The notes: generated by a model from the sequence alone, not told the origin. A stretch of 64,000 nt of DNA from Algimonas porphyrae (GCF_041429795.1 NZ_CP163424.1:186001-250000), one strand, 5' to 3'. Shown: positions 15,652 through 25,545, counted from the first letter of the stretch. Translations and numbers: made by a program.

Positions 15652-15696
15652 AGCGTTTGCGCGCGATTGTATCCGTTGTAACGTCGAAGGGCCGTA

Positions 15697-15912
15697 ATGC
15701 CACGCCAGATAGAACCAGAGCCGAGGTTTGCGCAGGGCGCTGCGCAGATTGGACCGCACCTGCGCAGACCGAGTTTCGGACATTTCGACCGCCGATAGAG
15801 GCGAATGATCCGCCATGTCCCATCCATATGATTGAAGTTCAGGTCGCGTCGCGCGGCTCGATGACGGTGCTGATAAGCTTCTTGCACGCAAATGGCGAGC
15901 ATGAATTTCCGT
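15697..15912 (-). repeat. Imperfect duplication, copy B (degenerate permease 5' end)
   Basis: The second copy of the segment at 13772-14030. Thirteen of fifteen residues match in the LRKPRLW.YLAWH block, and twelve of sixteen in the leader block, with indels between them (216 against 259 bp). After AWH the frame diverges from the permease and runs into the lipoprotein, so this is a remnant and not a working permease. Confidence 0.7.
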
Positions 15913-16013
15913 CACTGGCCATCTTCTTCGCCGTGACGCGCGCGCCCTGATCTCAGATCATGACCAGCGGCGCCCAAACTGATACGCAGCGCCAAGCGTC
16001 AGGATAGTGGCCA

Positions 16014-17972
16014 TCAGTTCTCAAGACCTTCAAGTTCGGCAGCCAGAGGGTCACTCAGGCCCCTAACAAAACGGTCGGACAGATGGTGCCGATCACGATA
16101 GACCAGATCCGCTCCGCGACGGACCGGGCAGGACCCTCCCGGACAGATCAGAGCGTTCAGATCGACCCGTGCGATACCCAATTCGTCCGCCAGCGCGATT
16201 TCCCATTGCGATGTCGCGAGCGCCTGAGCGGCGGGCCTGGCACAGGTTGCGGCACCGCTGATGACACAATCCCACCAGCCATCGACCGCGACCGGCGTGT
16301 CCGCCAGCATGACCGGTCGGGCGCCAGCTGCTTGAATGGCACCAAGCATGGCGCGATATCCCTGCGCCTGACCGCGCCGAGCGGTCGCCACGTCAACCGC
16401 TGGCGGTCCCTGTTCAGTCTTGATCCAGCCAATGTAATCCGTCAGCCCGGAGGTCAGGACCAGCGGGTTCCCCTTCTGTCGGGACAGACTTTCCAGGATC
16501 GCTTGGTTGAATTGCAGGCAATCGGTGAAATCCAGCTGGGTGCCGGGATGATGCATCAGGGTCAGAACCGGCGGACAGGAGGACTTCGTCAGATTGCGGA
16601 CCCTGTATCCCGCGGCCAGCAAGGCGGGTAACCACTGCGCTGCATGACTGTCTCCGACCAGCCAGACCGCCTTCCCCTCGACCGGTCCGAACCAGCATTC
16701 CCTGAGCTCCCATTGCCCATTGTCGAGATGGCAACCCGTATCATAACTGTCCGGTAAAATATCCCGCATGGCCTGCAGGCGCGCGATCTCCGCATCCGAT
16801 AAAGGTGTCCTGAAACTGTCCAGGGCCGACACTGTGTGAACAAGGCCTGCCGCGGCAATGATCGCGACCGTGAAACCGCTGAGCGCGCGGCGTGGACGCG
16901 CCGTCAATCTTGCCGCCTTGCGGATCGGATTTTCGATCAGGCTGTAGGTCATGGCCGCAACCCCGACCGAGATCGCCAGCAATATCCATTGCTCCCCGAC
17001 CCAGCCGCTGAACAAGGGCCGCAGGAAAAGAATGACGGGCCAGTGCCAGATATAGAGCGCGTAGGAGCGGCGCCCGATCCATTCCATGACCGGATGGGCC
17101 AGCACGGGATTTTCGCCCTCCCCGTGTGTCGATAGTATGACCAGCACACTGCCGATAATGGCCGGTATCGCATAAGGCGCGGGAAAGCCGCTACCGTCGC
17201 GGGTCAGACATCCCGCGCCCAGGACGAGAACCAGGCCGGTCCACCCCGCCAGTTGGCGGCGACGTTTCGTCAGGTGGACGCTCCCGGCCCCGAACAGGAC
17301 GGCAACCAGAGCGCCTGCGACAAATTCCCAGAGACGGTAGTGCGGAAAGTAGAAGGCTGCCACCGGACGGTCGTAGGAGGCCCACAAGGCCAGCAAGAAC
17401 GACAGAATTCCGAGCAGCACCAGACCCGCGACAAACACCCGTCCGCCCCAACGCCGAGCGAGCAGACCCAGTCCGACCGCTATCAATGGCAGCAGCAGAT
17501 AAACCTGTTCCTCAACACCCAGAGACCAGAGATGCAAGGCCGGGCTGGGCGGACCGTCCATCAGGAAATAGTCCTGCGCCGTCAGAGCAAACCGGATATT
17601 GCCGACATAGAATAGCGATGCCAGCGCATCCCTGCGAACCGACGGGGCATAATCGGTCGGCCAGAACAGCGTGGCCAGGACTGCAATGGCCACTGTTGCC
17701 AGTATCATCTGCGGCAGTAGCCGCCGCATGCGCCGGGCCCAGAAATCAGCCAGATCGATCCGCTCGGACCGTTGCCATTCGCGGAACAGAAGTCCGAAAA
17801 TCAGATAGCCCGACAGGACGAAGAAGATATCGACCCCGATGAACCCGCCCTGCGCCCACTCAAATCCCAGATGGTGGAACAGGACGAACAGGACCGCGAT
17901 CGCGCGCAGACCTTCCAGTGTCCGGCTATACCGCCTGGAATAGGGAGATGCCGCGACAGCTGGCGCGGTCAT
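16014..17972 (-). CDS. Acyltransferase 3 family protein with C-terminal SGNH domain (OafA-like)
   Basis: 652 residues. The N-terminal ~370 are a polytopic acyltransferase-3 domain (LEGLRAIAVLFVLFHHLGF with the His pair, then GGFIGVDIFFVLSGYLI). The C-terminal part is periplasmic SGNH, with nucleophile block VWLVGDSHAAQW and catalytic DRHHLSDRF. This two-domain layout is that of OafA-type O-acetylases of O-antigen and peptidoglycan: the membrane half brings acetyl from acetyl-CoA and the SGNH half puts it on the sugar. It lies 80 bp downstream of wbpD on the same strand, so it probably decorates the same polysaccharide. It is a second acyl-decoration system in the locus, separate from the MBOAT operon. 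Confidence 0.92.
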   Translation of the reverse strand: MTAPAVAASPYSRRYSRTLEGLRAIAVLFVLFHHLGFEWAQGGFIGVDIFFVLSGYLIFGLLFREWQRSERIDLADFWARRMRRLLPQMILATVAIAVLATLFWPTDYAPSVRRDALASLFYVGNIRFALTAQDYFLMDGPPSPALHLWSLGVEEQVYLLLPLIAVGLGLLARRWGGRVFVAGLVLLGILSFLLALWASYDRPVAAFYFPHYRLWEFVAGALVAVLFGAGSVHLTKRRRQLAGWTGLVLVLGAGCLTRDGSGFPAPYAIPAIIGSVLVILSTHGEGENPVLAHPVMEWIGRRSYALYIWHWPVILFLRPLFSGWVGEQWILLAISVGVAAMTYSLIENPIRKAARLTARPRRALSGFTVAIIAAAGLVHTVSALDSFRTPLSDAEIARLQAMRDILPDSYDTGCHLDNGQWELRECWFGPVEGKAVWLVGDSHAAQWLPALLAAGYRVRNLTKSSCPPVLTLMHHPGTQLDFTDCLQFNQAILESLSRQKGNPLVLTSGLTDYIGWIKTEQGPPAVDVATARRGQAQGYRAMLGAIQAAGARPVMLADTPVAVDGWWDCVISGAATCARPAAQALATSQWEIALADELGIARVDLNALICPGGSCPVRRGADLVYRDRHHLSDRFVRGLSDPLAAELEGLEN

Positions 17973-18051
17973 AGTGCGAACCCGATCATGGCTCGACGCT
18001 TAACGGGGAAATATCGCTCCGCAAGACCGCAGACCGGCAACTGCGAACCGC

Positions 18052-18645
18052 TCAAAGGCGATGCAGCGAACCGTCGCGTTCCTCATAGCGGTCGCCTGTG
18101 CGCGGACAGACCAGATCGCCTTTATCATCCGTCTTGAGCATTTCACCAGCATGACTGGCCCAGCCGATGCGCTTGGCCGGCACACCCGCCATCACGGCAT
18201 GCGGTGTCACATCCCGGGTCACGACGGCGCCAGCGGCGATGAAGCAATATTCGCCGAGCTCATGACCGCAGACGATCGTGGCATTGGCGCCGATGGTTGC
18301 GCCCTTGCGAACCAGGGTCGTAGCATATTCATTGCGACGATTGACCTCTGAGCGCGGTGTGGTGACATTGGTGAACACCATGGATGGACCACAAAAAACG
18401 CCGTCTTCCAGGACCACGCCCTTGTAGAGCGCGACATTATTCTGGATCTTGCAGCCATCGCCGATGGTCACGTCGGGGCCTGCCATCACATTCTGCCCGA
18501 GCGAGCAGTTCTTGCCGATCCGTGTTCCGGACAGGACGTGGACGAAATGCCAGATCGATGTCCCTTCGCCGATCTCGACATTATCGTCGACATAGGCGCT
18601 TTCGTGAACAGACCAGCCGCCATCCATTTTCTTGACTTGGGACAT
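18052..18645 (-). CDS. wbpD: UDP-2-acetamido-3-amino-2,3-dideoxy-glucuronate N-acetyltransferase
   Basis: 197 residues of left-handed beta-helix hexapeptide repeats ([39 protein letters not shown]), followed by [18 protein letters not shown] and [21 protein letters not shown]. This order is characteristic of WbpD/WlbB, which acetylate the 3-amino group of the UDP-uronic acid. The start [10 protein letters not shown] at 18645 follows a good GGAG and lies 10 bp after wbpA; the longer frame overlaps wbpA. It acts after WbpB and WbpE in the same cluster. Confidence 0.9.
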   Translation of the reverse strand: MSQVKKMDGGWSVHESAYVDDNVEIGEGTSIWHFVHVLSGTRIGKNCSLGQNVMAGPDVTIGDGCKIQNNVALYKGVVLEDGVFCGPSMVFTNVTTPRSEVNRRNEYATTLVRKGATIGANATIVCGHELGEYCFIAAGAVVTRDVTPHAVMAGVPAKRIGWASHAGEMLKTDDKGDLVCPRTGDRYEERDGSLHRL

Positions 18646-18655
18646 GGGCGGCTCC

Positions 18656-19969
18656 TTAAGCTTTGACGATCGTGTCAGGGAAATCGGCAATGATGTCCGA
18701 TGTGGCATTCCGCGTATCAACGACGAGTGGGATCGCCTTGCAAAGCGCGGTGTAATCCACGCCCGTATGAGCGGTGGCGATAACGGCCGCGTCGAAACCG
18801 GAGAAGTCGTCAACAGATGTCATGCCGGCAAATTCCGGATGTTCGCGCGTGGTCGGGATTTCCGGAATCATGGGGTCGTAATAGGACACATGCGCGCCAT
18901 GTTCCTTCAGAATGTCGATAAGTTCCAGCGAAGGCGACTCGCGCATGTCGTCAATATCCGCTTTATAGGCCAGTCCAACGAGCAGAATTTTCGAGCCCGC
19001 CAGCGCCTTTTTCTGTTTCAGACTCATTTCCTCCAGCAGGCGACGGACGATGCGACGCGGCATGTTGGTGTTAATGTCACCCGCCAACTCGATGAAGTGG
19101 GTCGACAGGCCGTGTTCACGCGCCTTGTAGGACAGGTAGTAGGGGTCGATGCGGATGCAGTGGCCACCCACGCCCGGACCCGGATAGAAGGCTTGGAAAC
19201 CGAACGGTTTGGTTTTGGCCGCGTCGATCACTTCCCAGATATCAATGTCCATCGCCTCGAAGATGACCTTCATCTCGTTAACGGCGGCGATGTTGATCCA
19301 GCGGTAGATGTTCTCGACCAGCTTGGTCGCTTCGGCAGTCCGTGCATTGGACACCATCACCGTATCGACAATGATATCGTAGGTTGCCTTGGCCATGGCC
19401 CGGCCATCCTCGCTATCCGCGCCGACGACCTTGGGAATGGTCGCGGTTTCGAAATTCTTGTTGCCTGGATCCTCGCGCTCCGGCGAATAGGCCAATGCGA
19501 AATCCTCGCCCCCTTTCAATCCGGACGTCTCCAGGATCGGTTTCATCACCTCTTCGGTCGTGCCGGGATAGGTGGTGGATTCCAGCACGACCAGCTGGCC
19601 CTTACGCAGGACCTTGGCCAATGTCTCGCATGTGGAGACCACATAGGACAGATCGGGCTGGTGATGGATATCGAGCGGAGTCGGAACCGCAATCAGAATG
19701 GCATCAGCCTCCTTCAGATCGGCCGGGTCGGCGGTCGCTTTGAACAGCGCCTTGTCCAGCATTTCCTGAACACGGCTGTCTGCAATGTGCTTCATGCCGG
19801 ATTCGCCCGCATTGAGCTGTGCGGCGCGCTTTTCACTGATGTCGTAACCGATGACCCGCGTATTCTGGGCCACATAGGCTTCTGCCAGCGGCAGGCCGAC
19901 ATAGCCCAGCCCGACGATGCCGATGACGAGGTCGCCCGTCTCGGCCTTTGCGAGAAATTCCTGTTTCAT
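18656..19969 (-). CDS. wbpA: UDP-N-acetyl-D-glucosamine 6-dehydrogenase
   Basis: 437 residues. The NAD-binding loop is [15 protein letters not shown], the catalytic Cys is in [16 protein letters not shown], and the C-terminal domain starts at [20 protein letters not shown]. It oxidises UDP-GlcNAc (or its 3-modified relatives) at C6 to the uronic acid. The start [10 protein letters not shown] at 19969 is chosen because the NAD fold begins 16 residues later; a further in-frame start adds 37 Arg-rich residues unlike the family. With wbpB, wbpE and wbpD it completes the set for UDP-2,3-diacetamido-2,3-dideoxy-glucuronate. Confidence 0.9.
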   Translation of the reverse strand: MKQEFLAKAETGDLVIGIVGLGYVGLPLAEAYVAQNTRVIGYDISEKRAAQLNAGESGMKHIADSRVQEMLDKALFKATADPADLKEADAILIAVPTPLDIHHQPDLSYVVSTCETLAKVLRKGQLVVLESTTYPGTTEEVMKPILETSGLKGGEDFALAYSPEREDPGNKNFETATIPKVVGADSEDGRAMAKATYDIIVDTVMVSNARTAEATKLVENIYRWINIAAVNEMKVIFEAMDIDIWEVIDAAKTKPFGFQAFYPGPGVGGHCIRIDPYYLSYKAREHGLSTHFIELAGDINTNMPRRIVRRLLEEMSLKQKKALAGSKILLVGLAYKADIDDMRESPSLELIDILKEHGAHVSYYDPMIPEIPTTREHPEFAGMTSVDDFSGFDAAVIATAHTGVDYTALCKAIPLVVDTRNATSDIIADFPDTIVKA

Positions 19970-20123
19970 AATCGTAATGCCCCGATACTGCCGCCGGGCG
20001 CGGCTGCGTGTGTGGATGTCGTGAAGAATATGGCCGTCCGGGAACCCGAGGGAACGTCCGTCGCGGGGCCAGTAAGGCAAAGCGCCGCCCTATTCAACCC
20101 GCCCGACGCTCAACGTGCCACCG

Positions 20124-20726
20124 TCAATGCATGAGGGTGATATAGAGCCAGTAGAGCGCGGCCAGCAGGATGAACAGTCCGACGGTAAACCAGCCGAAAT
20201 GCTCTTTCATGATGGCTTCAGCGCGCGGACCGAATGTTTTCACGATCCAGGCGACGAGGAAGAAGCGCATGGCCCGCGCCATGACCGAGGCCGCCATGAA
20301 TATGGCGAAATTGATCTTCAGCGCGCCGCTCATGATGGTGATGACCTTGTAGGGAAAGGGCGTCAGTCCCGCGCCGAACACGGCGATTGCGCCATATTGC
20401 TCGACCCGGGCCGAGAAGTCCGCGACGCTGTCCGCTTTGCCGAGCGCATTAAGCACAGGCAGCGCGAGCGCATCGAAGAACAGCATGCCGAGCAGATAGC
20501 CGAAAGCTCCGCCCAGCACCGAGAATATCGTCGCGATGGTTGCGTAGCGCCACGCCTTGTCCGGCGCGGCCTGGACCATCGGGATCAGCATGACGTCCGG
20601 CGGGATCGGGAAAAAGGAGCTTTCGACGAAACAGACGCCGGCAAATGTCCTTTCGGCATTCTTGTGCCGTGCGGCGGCCTTGACCCCCTCATACCATCGC
20701 TCGAGAAATGCGAGACGACCTTTCAT
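20124..20726 (-). CDS. YqaA/DedA (SNARE-associated) family membrane protein
   Basis: 200 residues with the DedA/VTT features: an amphipathic re-entrant region with SSFFPIPPDVMLIPMV, the Gly-rich helix VLGGAFGYLLGMLFF, and GAGLTPFPYKVITIMSGAL. The family includes membrane-potential-dependent undecaprenyl-phosphate/lipid translocases and uncharacterised YqaA proteins. The start MKGRLAFLERWYEG at 20726 is taken in place of an upstream start 18 codons earlier. It lies inside the wbp cluster, between wbpE and wbpA, with 65 and 154 bp gaps. A link to undecaprenyl carrier recycling for polysaccharide synthesis is plausible but not shown. Confidence 0.85.
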   Translation of the reverse strand: MKGRLAFLERWYEGVKAAARHKNAERTFAGVCFVESSFFPIPPDVMLIPMVQAAPDKAWRYATIATIFSVLGGAFGYLLGMLFFDALALPVLNALGKADSVADFSARVEQYGAIAVFGAGLTPFPYKVITIMSGALKINFAIFMAASVMARAMRFFLVAWIVKTFGPRAEAIMKEHFGWFTVGLFILLAALYWLYITLMH

Positions 20727-20790
20727 GACCTTGCCCCCATGGGATGGGCCGACGGGCCGCTGTTGCGACCCGGCAACCATGCGGCGCGAT

Positions 20791-21909
20791 TTACGCCAGT
20801 GCGGTCTTGGCCGCGCTGATCACTTTCGCCTGGTCCTCTTCGGACAGGTAGGGGTGCATGGGCAGGCTAATGATGTGATCGATACAGTCCATCGTGTTGG
20901 GCAGGCCATTACCCGCAACGGGATAATGCTCATAAGCCGTCTGGATGTGCACGGGTTTGGGATAGTAGCGAGCCGTGGGCACACCCTCGGCCTTCAGCGC
21001 GTCGGCGAAGGCGAACGGGTCCGGAACCTCGATCGTGTATTGCGCCCAGGTGGACACCACCCCATCCATCACGACAGGGATGCGATCCGCAACGCCGGAC
21101 AGGCCGTCCTTGTATCGCGCGGCCACCACATTGCGTTTTTCGATCTCGTCGGCGAACACGGCCAGCTTGGGCAGCAGGATCGCAGCCTGCAACGTGTCCA
21201 GCCGCGAATTCATGCCGATCCGGACATTGTCATACTTGTCCTTACCCTTGCCGTGAACCCGTAGGCTGCGGAGCTTGAATTCCAGATCGTCATCATTGGT
21301 CAGCGTCGCGCCGCCATCGCCGTAGCAGCCGAGCGGTTTCGCCGGAAAGAAGCTCGTCGTCTGGCAGTCGGTCCAATGCAGCGGGTGCTTGCCCGTCAAC
21401 GTCGTGCCGAATCCCTGTGCAGAGTCGGAGATGAACTTCATCCCGTTCTCGCGCACCACCGGGGCTAGGGCCTCGTAATCGGCGGACTGGCCGAACAGAT
21501 CCACGGCGATAACGGCTTTCGGGGTCAGCTCGCCCTTGGCTTTTACGTCAGTGACGGCCTGCTTCAGGCTGTTCACGTCCATATTGTAGGTGTCGCGGTC
21601 GATGTCGACGAAGACCGGCGTGGCCCCCGCCAGCGCGACCACTTCGGCTGTCGCGCAATAGGTGAAGGACGGACAGAAAACCGCATCACCCGGCCCGACA
21701 CTCCAAGCCAACAGCGGCAACAGGATCGCATCCGTACCGTTTGCGCAGCCAACGGCATGTTTCGCCTCGCCGAAGGCGGCCAGCTTGCCCTCGAATTCCG
21801 TGACCTGCGGACCCAGAATGTAACGTCCGCTTTTAAGGACATCGGCAATGCCCCCTTCGATCTCGTCCTTGAGACGAGCCTGCTGGGCGTGGAGGTCGAT
21901 AAACTGCAT
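20791..21909 (-). CDS. wbpE: DegT/DnrJ/EryC1/StrS aminotransferase, UDP-3-keto-GlcNAcA 3-aminotransferase
   Basis: 372 residues of a PLP sugar aminotransferase. The N-terminus is MQFIDLHAQQARLKDEIEGG, the glycine loop is VGCANGTDAILL, and the PLP lysine is in SFFPAKPLGCYGDGG. MNSRLDTLQAAIL and the C-terminal RYYPKPVHIQTAYE are typical of WbpE/WlbC. It puts an amino group at C3 of the keto-uronic acid made by WbpB. The start at 21909 fits the family N-terminus; the longer frame adds 33 unconserved residues. wbpB lies upstream across a 129-bp gap. Confidence 0.9.
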   Translation of the reverse strand: MQFIDLHAQQARLKDEIEGGIADVLKSGRYILGPQVTEFEGKLAAFGEAKHAVGCANGTDAILLPLLAWSVGPGDAVFCPSFTYCATAEVVALAGATPVFVDIDRDTYNMDVNSLKQAVTDVKAKGELTPKAVIAVDLFGQSADYEALAPVVRENGMKFISDSAQGFGTTLTGKHPLHWTDCQTTSFFPAKPLGCYGDGGATLTNDDDLEFKLRSLRVHGKGKDKYDNVRIGMNSRLDTLQAAILLPKLAVFADEIEKRNVVAARYKDGLSGVADRIPVVMDGVVSTWAQYTIEVPDPFAFADALKAEGVPTARYYPKPVHIQTAYEHYPVAGNGLPNTMDCIDHIISLPMHPYLSEEDQAKVISAAKTALA

Positions 21910-22038
21910 GGGAGTGGCTCCGTATGATATCTGCGTCAGCGTTGAGGCAGGAAGAATGACTGGGTCTGAGTGGTCACTTACGCGATTTCGCACGCCTCTG
22001 CAGTGCACACCGCATGACCATCCGTTTCAGGATTGCGA

Positions 22039-23004
22039 TCAGATCGGTTTCGGCAAAGTGTCCGATGCCATGACGCGCAGGACGCGCAAGGCCTCCTCAC
22101 CATCCGTGAACGGCGTGTCGCCATTGGCGATGCAATCAAGGAAATGCTGGCATTCTGACTTGAGCGGTTCTCCTGGCGGGACAGAAACATACTCGACATC
22201 GGCCTTGTGCGGCACCGGAACCGGGCCGGACGTATCGATGACGTGCCTGTAAAGCGCCAGCTTTTCGTCCCAGGGCTTGACGTCGTCAAAGACTGCCATG
22301 GCGTTTTCGCCCACGACGACCAAGCGCTGTTCCTTGAACGGGTGCAGCCAGCTGGCAAAGACATGGGCGCGCCCCCCTGAGGGGAACACCATGTCGAGAC
22401 GGGTTTCATCGGCGATACCGTCCGTCACGAAATCAAGACCGCTCTGACGAACGTGGCTCGGTGCTTCGTCAAAGAGGGCCAGCAGCATGGACACATCGTG
22501 CGGGGCGAGCGACCAGAAAGCATCTTCCTCGACCCGGAACTTGCCGGTCGACAGGCGGTGGCTGTAAGCATAGCGAAGCTTGCCCAGATCGCCGGCCCGG
22601 ACCTTCTCTCGCAAGGCGACAAAGACGGGATGATATTGCAGCAGGTGGCCGACCATCAGAATGCGGTCCGCATCTTTCGTGGCCTTGATCATGGCCAGCG
22701 CGTCATCTTCATTGAGCGCGATAGGCTTTTCGACATAGACGTGCTTGCCGGCAGTCGCAGCTTCAATGGCTAGTTGTGCGTGATATTCGGCCGGTGCCGC
22801 GATCACCACGCCGTCGATATCACTGGCAAGTGCCTCTTCCTTCGTCATAGCGACGGCACCGTACATTTCGGCGTACTTGGCAGCAGTCTTCTCGTCGTGA
22901 TCAACGATGATTCTCAACGCGCCGAGTTCCGCGAATATACGCGTGAGGTTTTTCCCCCAGTGACCGACACCAAACACTGCTACCTGTGGCATATCTAAAA
23001 ACAA
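22039..23004 (-). CDS. wbpB: Gfo/Idh/MocA oxidoreductase, UDP-GlcNAcA 3-dehydrogenase
   Basis: About 321 residues. The Rossmann motif is VAVFGVGHWGKNLTRIF, the Gfo/Idh/MocA signature is VYVEKPIAL, and the active-site region is SLAPHDVSMLLALF. In the WbpABDE pathway it oxidises C3 of UDP-N-acetyl-glucosaminuronate, so that WbpE can aminate it. ATG codons exist at 23004 and 22992 (MPQVAVFG); the second is closer to the family start. It is the first gene of the wbp run on the minus strand, with a 676-bp gene-free stretch ahead of it that should contain the promoter. Confidence 0.9.
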   Translation of the reverse strand: MFLDMPQVAVFGVGHWGKNLTRIFAELGALRIIVDHDEKTAAKYAEMYGAVAMTKEEALASDIDGVVIAAPAEYHAQLAIEAATAGKHVYVEKPIALNEDDALAMIKATKDADRILMVGHLLQYHPVFVALREKVRAGDLGKLRYAYSHRLSTGKFRVEEDAFWSLAPHDVSMLLALFDEAPSHVRQSGLDFVTDGIADETRLDMVFPSGGRAHVFASWLHPFKEQRLVVVGENAMAVFDDVKPWDEKLALYRHVIDTSGPVPVPHKADVEYVSVPPGEPLKSECQHFLDCIANGDTPFTDGEEALRVLRVMASDTLPKPI

Positions 23005-23680
23005 CTCTAAAAAAGGCTAGATTCACGCGACTAGTCCACCAGCTTAAGCCCCACAAACGCCGATGGCAACGCGCTATATTTGCTCGCCTTCGGGTTTTTG
23101 AGACATAGTCTAGCGAAGATAAAATCATGGAACCGACACAGCGCCACCAAACACGCACTGGCCAGCCCGACACGCTACGGCGGACGATTTGCATCACAAA
23201 AATATGGGCGCGCAGGCCATGTTGGTGAGGCCGCACCGGGAAAGACGCAGAGAAGGCTATGTGCCGCTCCAGGAGCGACCCATGGGACAAATGGATCTGA
23301 TCGGGTGGCGACTCTGATGGTGATGCTCTTCCCTGTTTTGAGAAAGCGGCCTTGGATGTACCGTTTGCTTCGACGCTCAAAGCAGAGTGATCGAAGCGCC
23401 TGAATAATCGGAGGCCGATTGATTAAGATACGGTGCAGGCCAGATGCGACTGATATCGCGAGTTTCACGTCAGTCGCCCCGTTATGGTCCCTCCGCCGCA
23501 GAGCAAGCAAGCCCAGCTCGTAACGCTGACAGGGTTGCAGGGTGCTGGCGTACTAAATTTCGGACGTGATGGTGTCTGCGGCTTCTCGATCGCGATAGAA
23601 TTGGATAAGCTTAACCAGAACAGCCCAGCTCGCCGGATTGCCGTGCTTGGCCTTGCCAAAAGGCAGTTATTGCCTTGCGC
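23005..23680. other. Gene-free interval upstream of wbpB
   Basis: 676 bp between wbpB and the response-regulator gene. Only short, compositionally poor frames occur on either strand, none with a convincing start or family motif. The base composition is more AT-rich than the flanks. The wbpB promoter is expected at the left side. I saw no clear terminator, RNA gene or repeat. One frame reads GYVPLQERPMGQMDLIGW, which does not extend into a recognisable domain. Confidence 0.5.
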
Positions 23681-24088
23681 TCAAGGTTCGACGGTGCCGT
23701 TGAGGCAGGGGAGGTGGGTGTCGCAGATATTGCGGCCCAGTTCCATATAGTCCGCGGCGGACTCGGGCTTTACGTAATAGGCGTCCGCACCGAGTTCCTG
23801 CGCCATATTGTGATCCAGCGGCTGATCGGACCCTGACAGCATAACGACGACGCTTCCGGAAATGGCGGCTGTGGACCGGATGTCAGACAGAACCGAAAAC
23901 CCGTCTGTCCCGGGCATGCGAATATCCAGCAAGGTCATGCACGGCTTGTCCCGTCTGATCATTTCGACCGCTTGCGCGCCGTGGCTCAGCTCTGCAACTT
24001 CGAGGTCATTGCCGGTCGCCGTGATGGCGCGACGGATCATGCGCCGGTCAAATGTGCTGTCGTCGACGATGAGAATGCGAGCTGTCAT
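23681..24088 (-). CDS. Single-domain response regulator
   Basis: 135 residues, receiver domain only: the acidic pair in ILIVDDSTFD, phospho-acceptor Asp55 in LLDIRMPG, the Ser/Thr switch in VVVMLSGSD and Lys in YYVKPES. There is no output domain, so it probably acts through protein contacts or a phosphorelay. The start overlaps the stop of the upstream histidine kinase gene by 4 bp (ATGA), so kinase and regulator are coupled in translation and very likely cognate partners. Confidence 0.92.
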   Translation of the reverse strand: MTARILIVDDSTFDRRMIRRAITATGNDLEVAELSHGAQAVEMIRRDKPCMTLLDIRMPGTDGFSVLSDIRSTAAISGSVVVMLSGSDQPLDHNMAQELGADAYYVKPESAADYMELGRNICDTHLPCLNGTVEP

Positions 24089-25545
24089 TCATTCCTCCTG
24101 CGGGCATTCAAATGGATACGGAACGTTGCGCCGGGGCCGTCGCGTTCCACCAGATCGATCGACCCGCCATGCAGCGCGATAATCCGCCGACACAGAGCCA
24201 GACCTATCCCCGATCCCTTGACGCCTTTTTGCGGCTGGGACCGGCCAAACAGATCGAACACCTTGTCATGCTCATCTGAATCGATCCCACGGCCATTGTC
24301 AATCACGTCGACGACCCAGTTCTGAAGTGCGCGCTGGGCCGTAACCTCAACCCGAAGGGGTCTGTCCGGGCTGCGATATTTCAGGGCGTTCTGGAAAAGA
24401 TTTCCGAACACCTGGCCGAGCAAGTCGGCATTGCCGCTGACGCTGATAGGTCCGTCCGGGAGTATTACCGTGCCGCCTGCATCGCTGATGGCGTCCCGCT
24501 CCCGCGCCGCAAAGTCTTCCAGAATCTGACCGAGATCGACCGTATCGAAGTCGACTTCGTGCGGGGAGGCGCGCATGAATTTCAGGAAGCTGCGAATGAG
24601 GCCGCGCATATGCCGGACCCCTCTTTCGATTTCTTCGAGATGCTCGCTCGCTCCATCCGGCAAAGCCTCGCCATGTTCGAGCGTCAGCAGTTCGGCGGAA
24701 ATCCCGATCTTACGCAACGGGGCCTGCAGATCGTGTGATGTCAGAGAGGCGAAGTCGTCCAGATTGCGATTGATCGAAGCCAGCAGCGTCTCTTTCTCCT
24801 TAAGATCCGTTATGTCGGTCGAAACGACCAGAATGCGCCGGTCCTCTGGACCGTTCAGCTCCAGCGGAATTTTATCAGTCTGAACCCAGCCCGGATCGCC
24901 TTCATTGGGCGTATAGGGCTCGATCTTGCCGCGCAGGGCCACGCCCGAATTGATCACGGCCAGATCATCGTCATGATAGGCCTTGGCAGCCTCTCCGAAC
25001 AGATCATAGGTGTTCTGACCTTCCGTCTCCTCGACGCTCAGGCCCATACTGTCGGCAGCCGCCGCATTCAGCCGCAAAATCGTGTTCTTGTCATCCTTGT
25101 ACCAGATGCGAGATGGCACAGCGTCCAACACCATGCGGAGCTCGCGCTGAACCCGGTCCAGCGTCTTGGCCTGTTCACGGATTTCGCGGCGCAGCGCCGT
25201 CTCGGCGCTGACATCACGCCCGACCGACTGATATCCGACGAGCCGGCCTTCATCATAGACCGCGATATTGGTCCAGAGAATGTGAACCGGCCGTTGATCG
25301 CGCATCACCTTGTGCAACGTCGTGCTGGCAGGGGAGCGTTCGGAGAGCAGCGTCAGCCGGGAATCGACTTCGGAGCGCTGATCCGGCGGCACACGGTCGA
25401 GGAGCCGACTTCCGATCAGCGCATCGCGGTCCATTCGAAAGAAATCGACCGCTGCCTGATTGGCATAGGTGAACACACGGTCCGCATCGAAACGGCAGAT
25501 ATAATCCGGATGCGTGTCCAGAATGGATTGGAACATGTCGGACAT
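24085..25545 (-). CDS. PAS-domain sensor histidine kinase
   Basis: 486 residues, no membrane segment. Two PAS domains (about 8-115 and 135-250, the second ending with the PAC-like VVSTDITDLKEKE) are followed by a phytochrome-kinase-like HisKA with His271 in FASLTSHDLQAPLRKIG. The ATPase domain comes last, with N-box NLFQNALKYRS, DNGRGIDSDEHDKVFDLFGR and GSGIGLALCRRI. The HDLQAPLR block is typical of cytosolic PAS kinases that read small ligands, redox or light. The signal is not evident. It is transcribed ahead of the receiver gene with a 4-bp overlap. Confidence 0.92.
   Translation of the reverse strand: MSDMFQSILDTHPDYICRFDADRVFTYANQAAVDFFRMDRDALIGSRLLDRVPPDQRSEVDSRLTLLSERSPASTTLHKVMRDQRPVHILWTNIAVYDEGRLVGYQSVGRDVSAETALRREIREQAKTLDRVQRELRMVLDAVPSRIWYKDDKNTILRLNAAAADSMGLSVEETEGQNTYDLFGEAAKAYHDDDLAVINSGVALRGKIEPYTPNEGDPGWVQTDKIPLELNGPEDRRILVVSTDITDLKEKETLLASINRNLDDFASLTSHDLQAPLRKIGISAELLTLEHGEALPDGASEHLEEIERGVRHMRGLIRSFLKFMRASPHEVDFDTVDLGQILEDFAARERDAISDAGGTVILPDGPISVSGNADLLGQVFGNLFQNALKYRSPDRPLRVEVTAQRALQNWVVDVIDNGRGIDSDEHDKVFDLFGRSQPQKGVKGSGIGLALCRRIIALHGGSIDLVERDGPGATFRIHLNARRRNE

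Noticed and set aside
15955-16017. Seventeen-codon ORF (MATILTLG...) overlapping the acyltransferase stop
   Set aside because: Too short, no motif, and no independent support; the overlap with the stop is probably chance.
18632-20134. Plus-strand ORF of 500 codons
   Set aside because: It lies antisense to wbpA, whose NAD-binding and catalytic motifs are clear. The long frame reflects GC-rich codon structure.
23080-23403. Possible remnant of a sugar transferase upstream of wbpB
   Set aside because: One frame has a suggestive GYVPLQERPMG segment, but no flanking domain could be followed in any frame.
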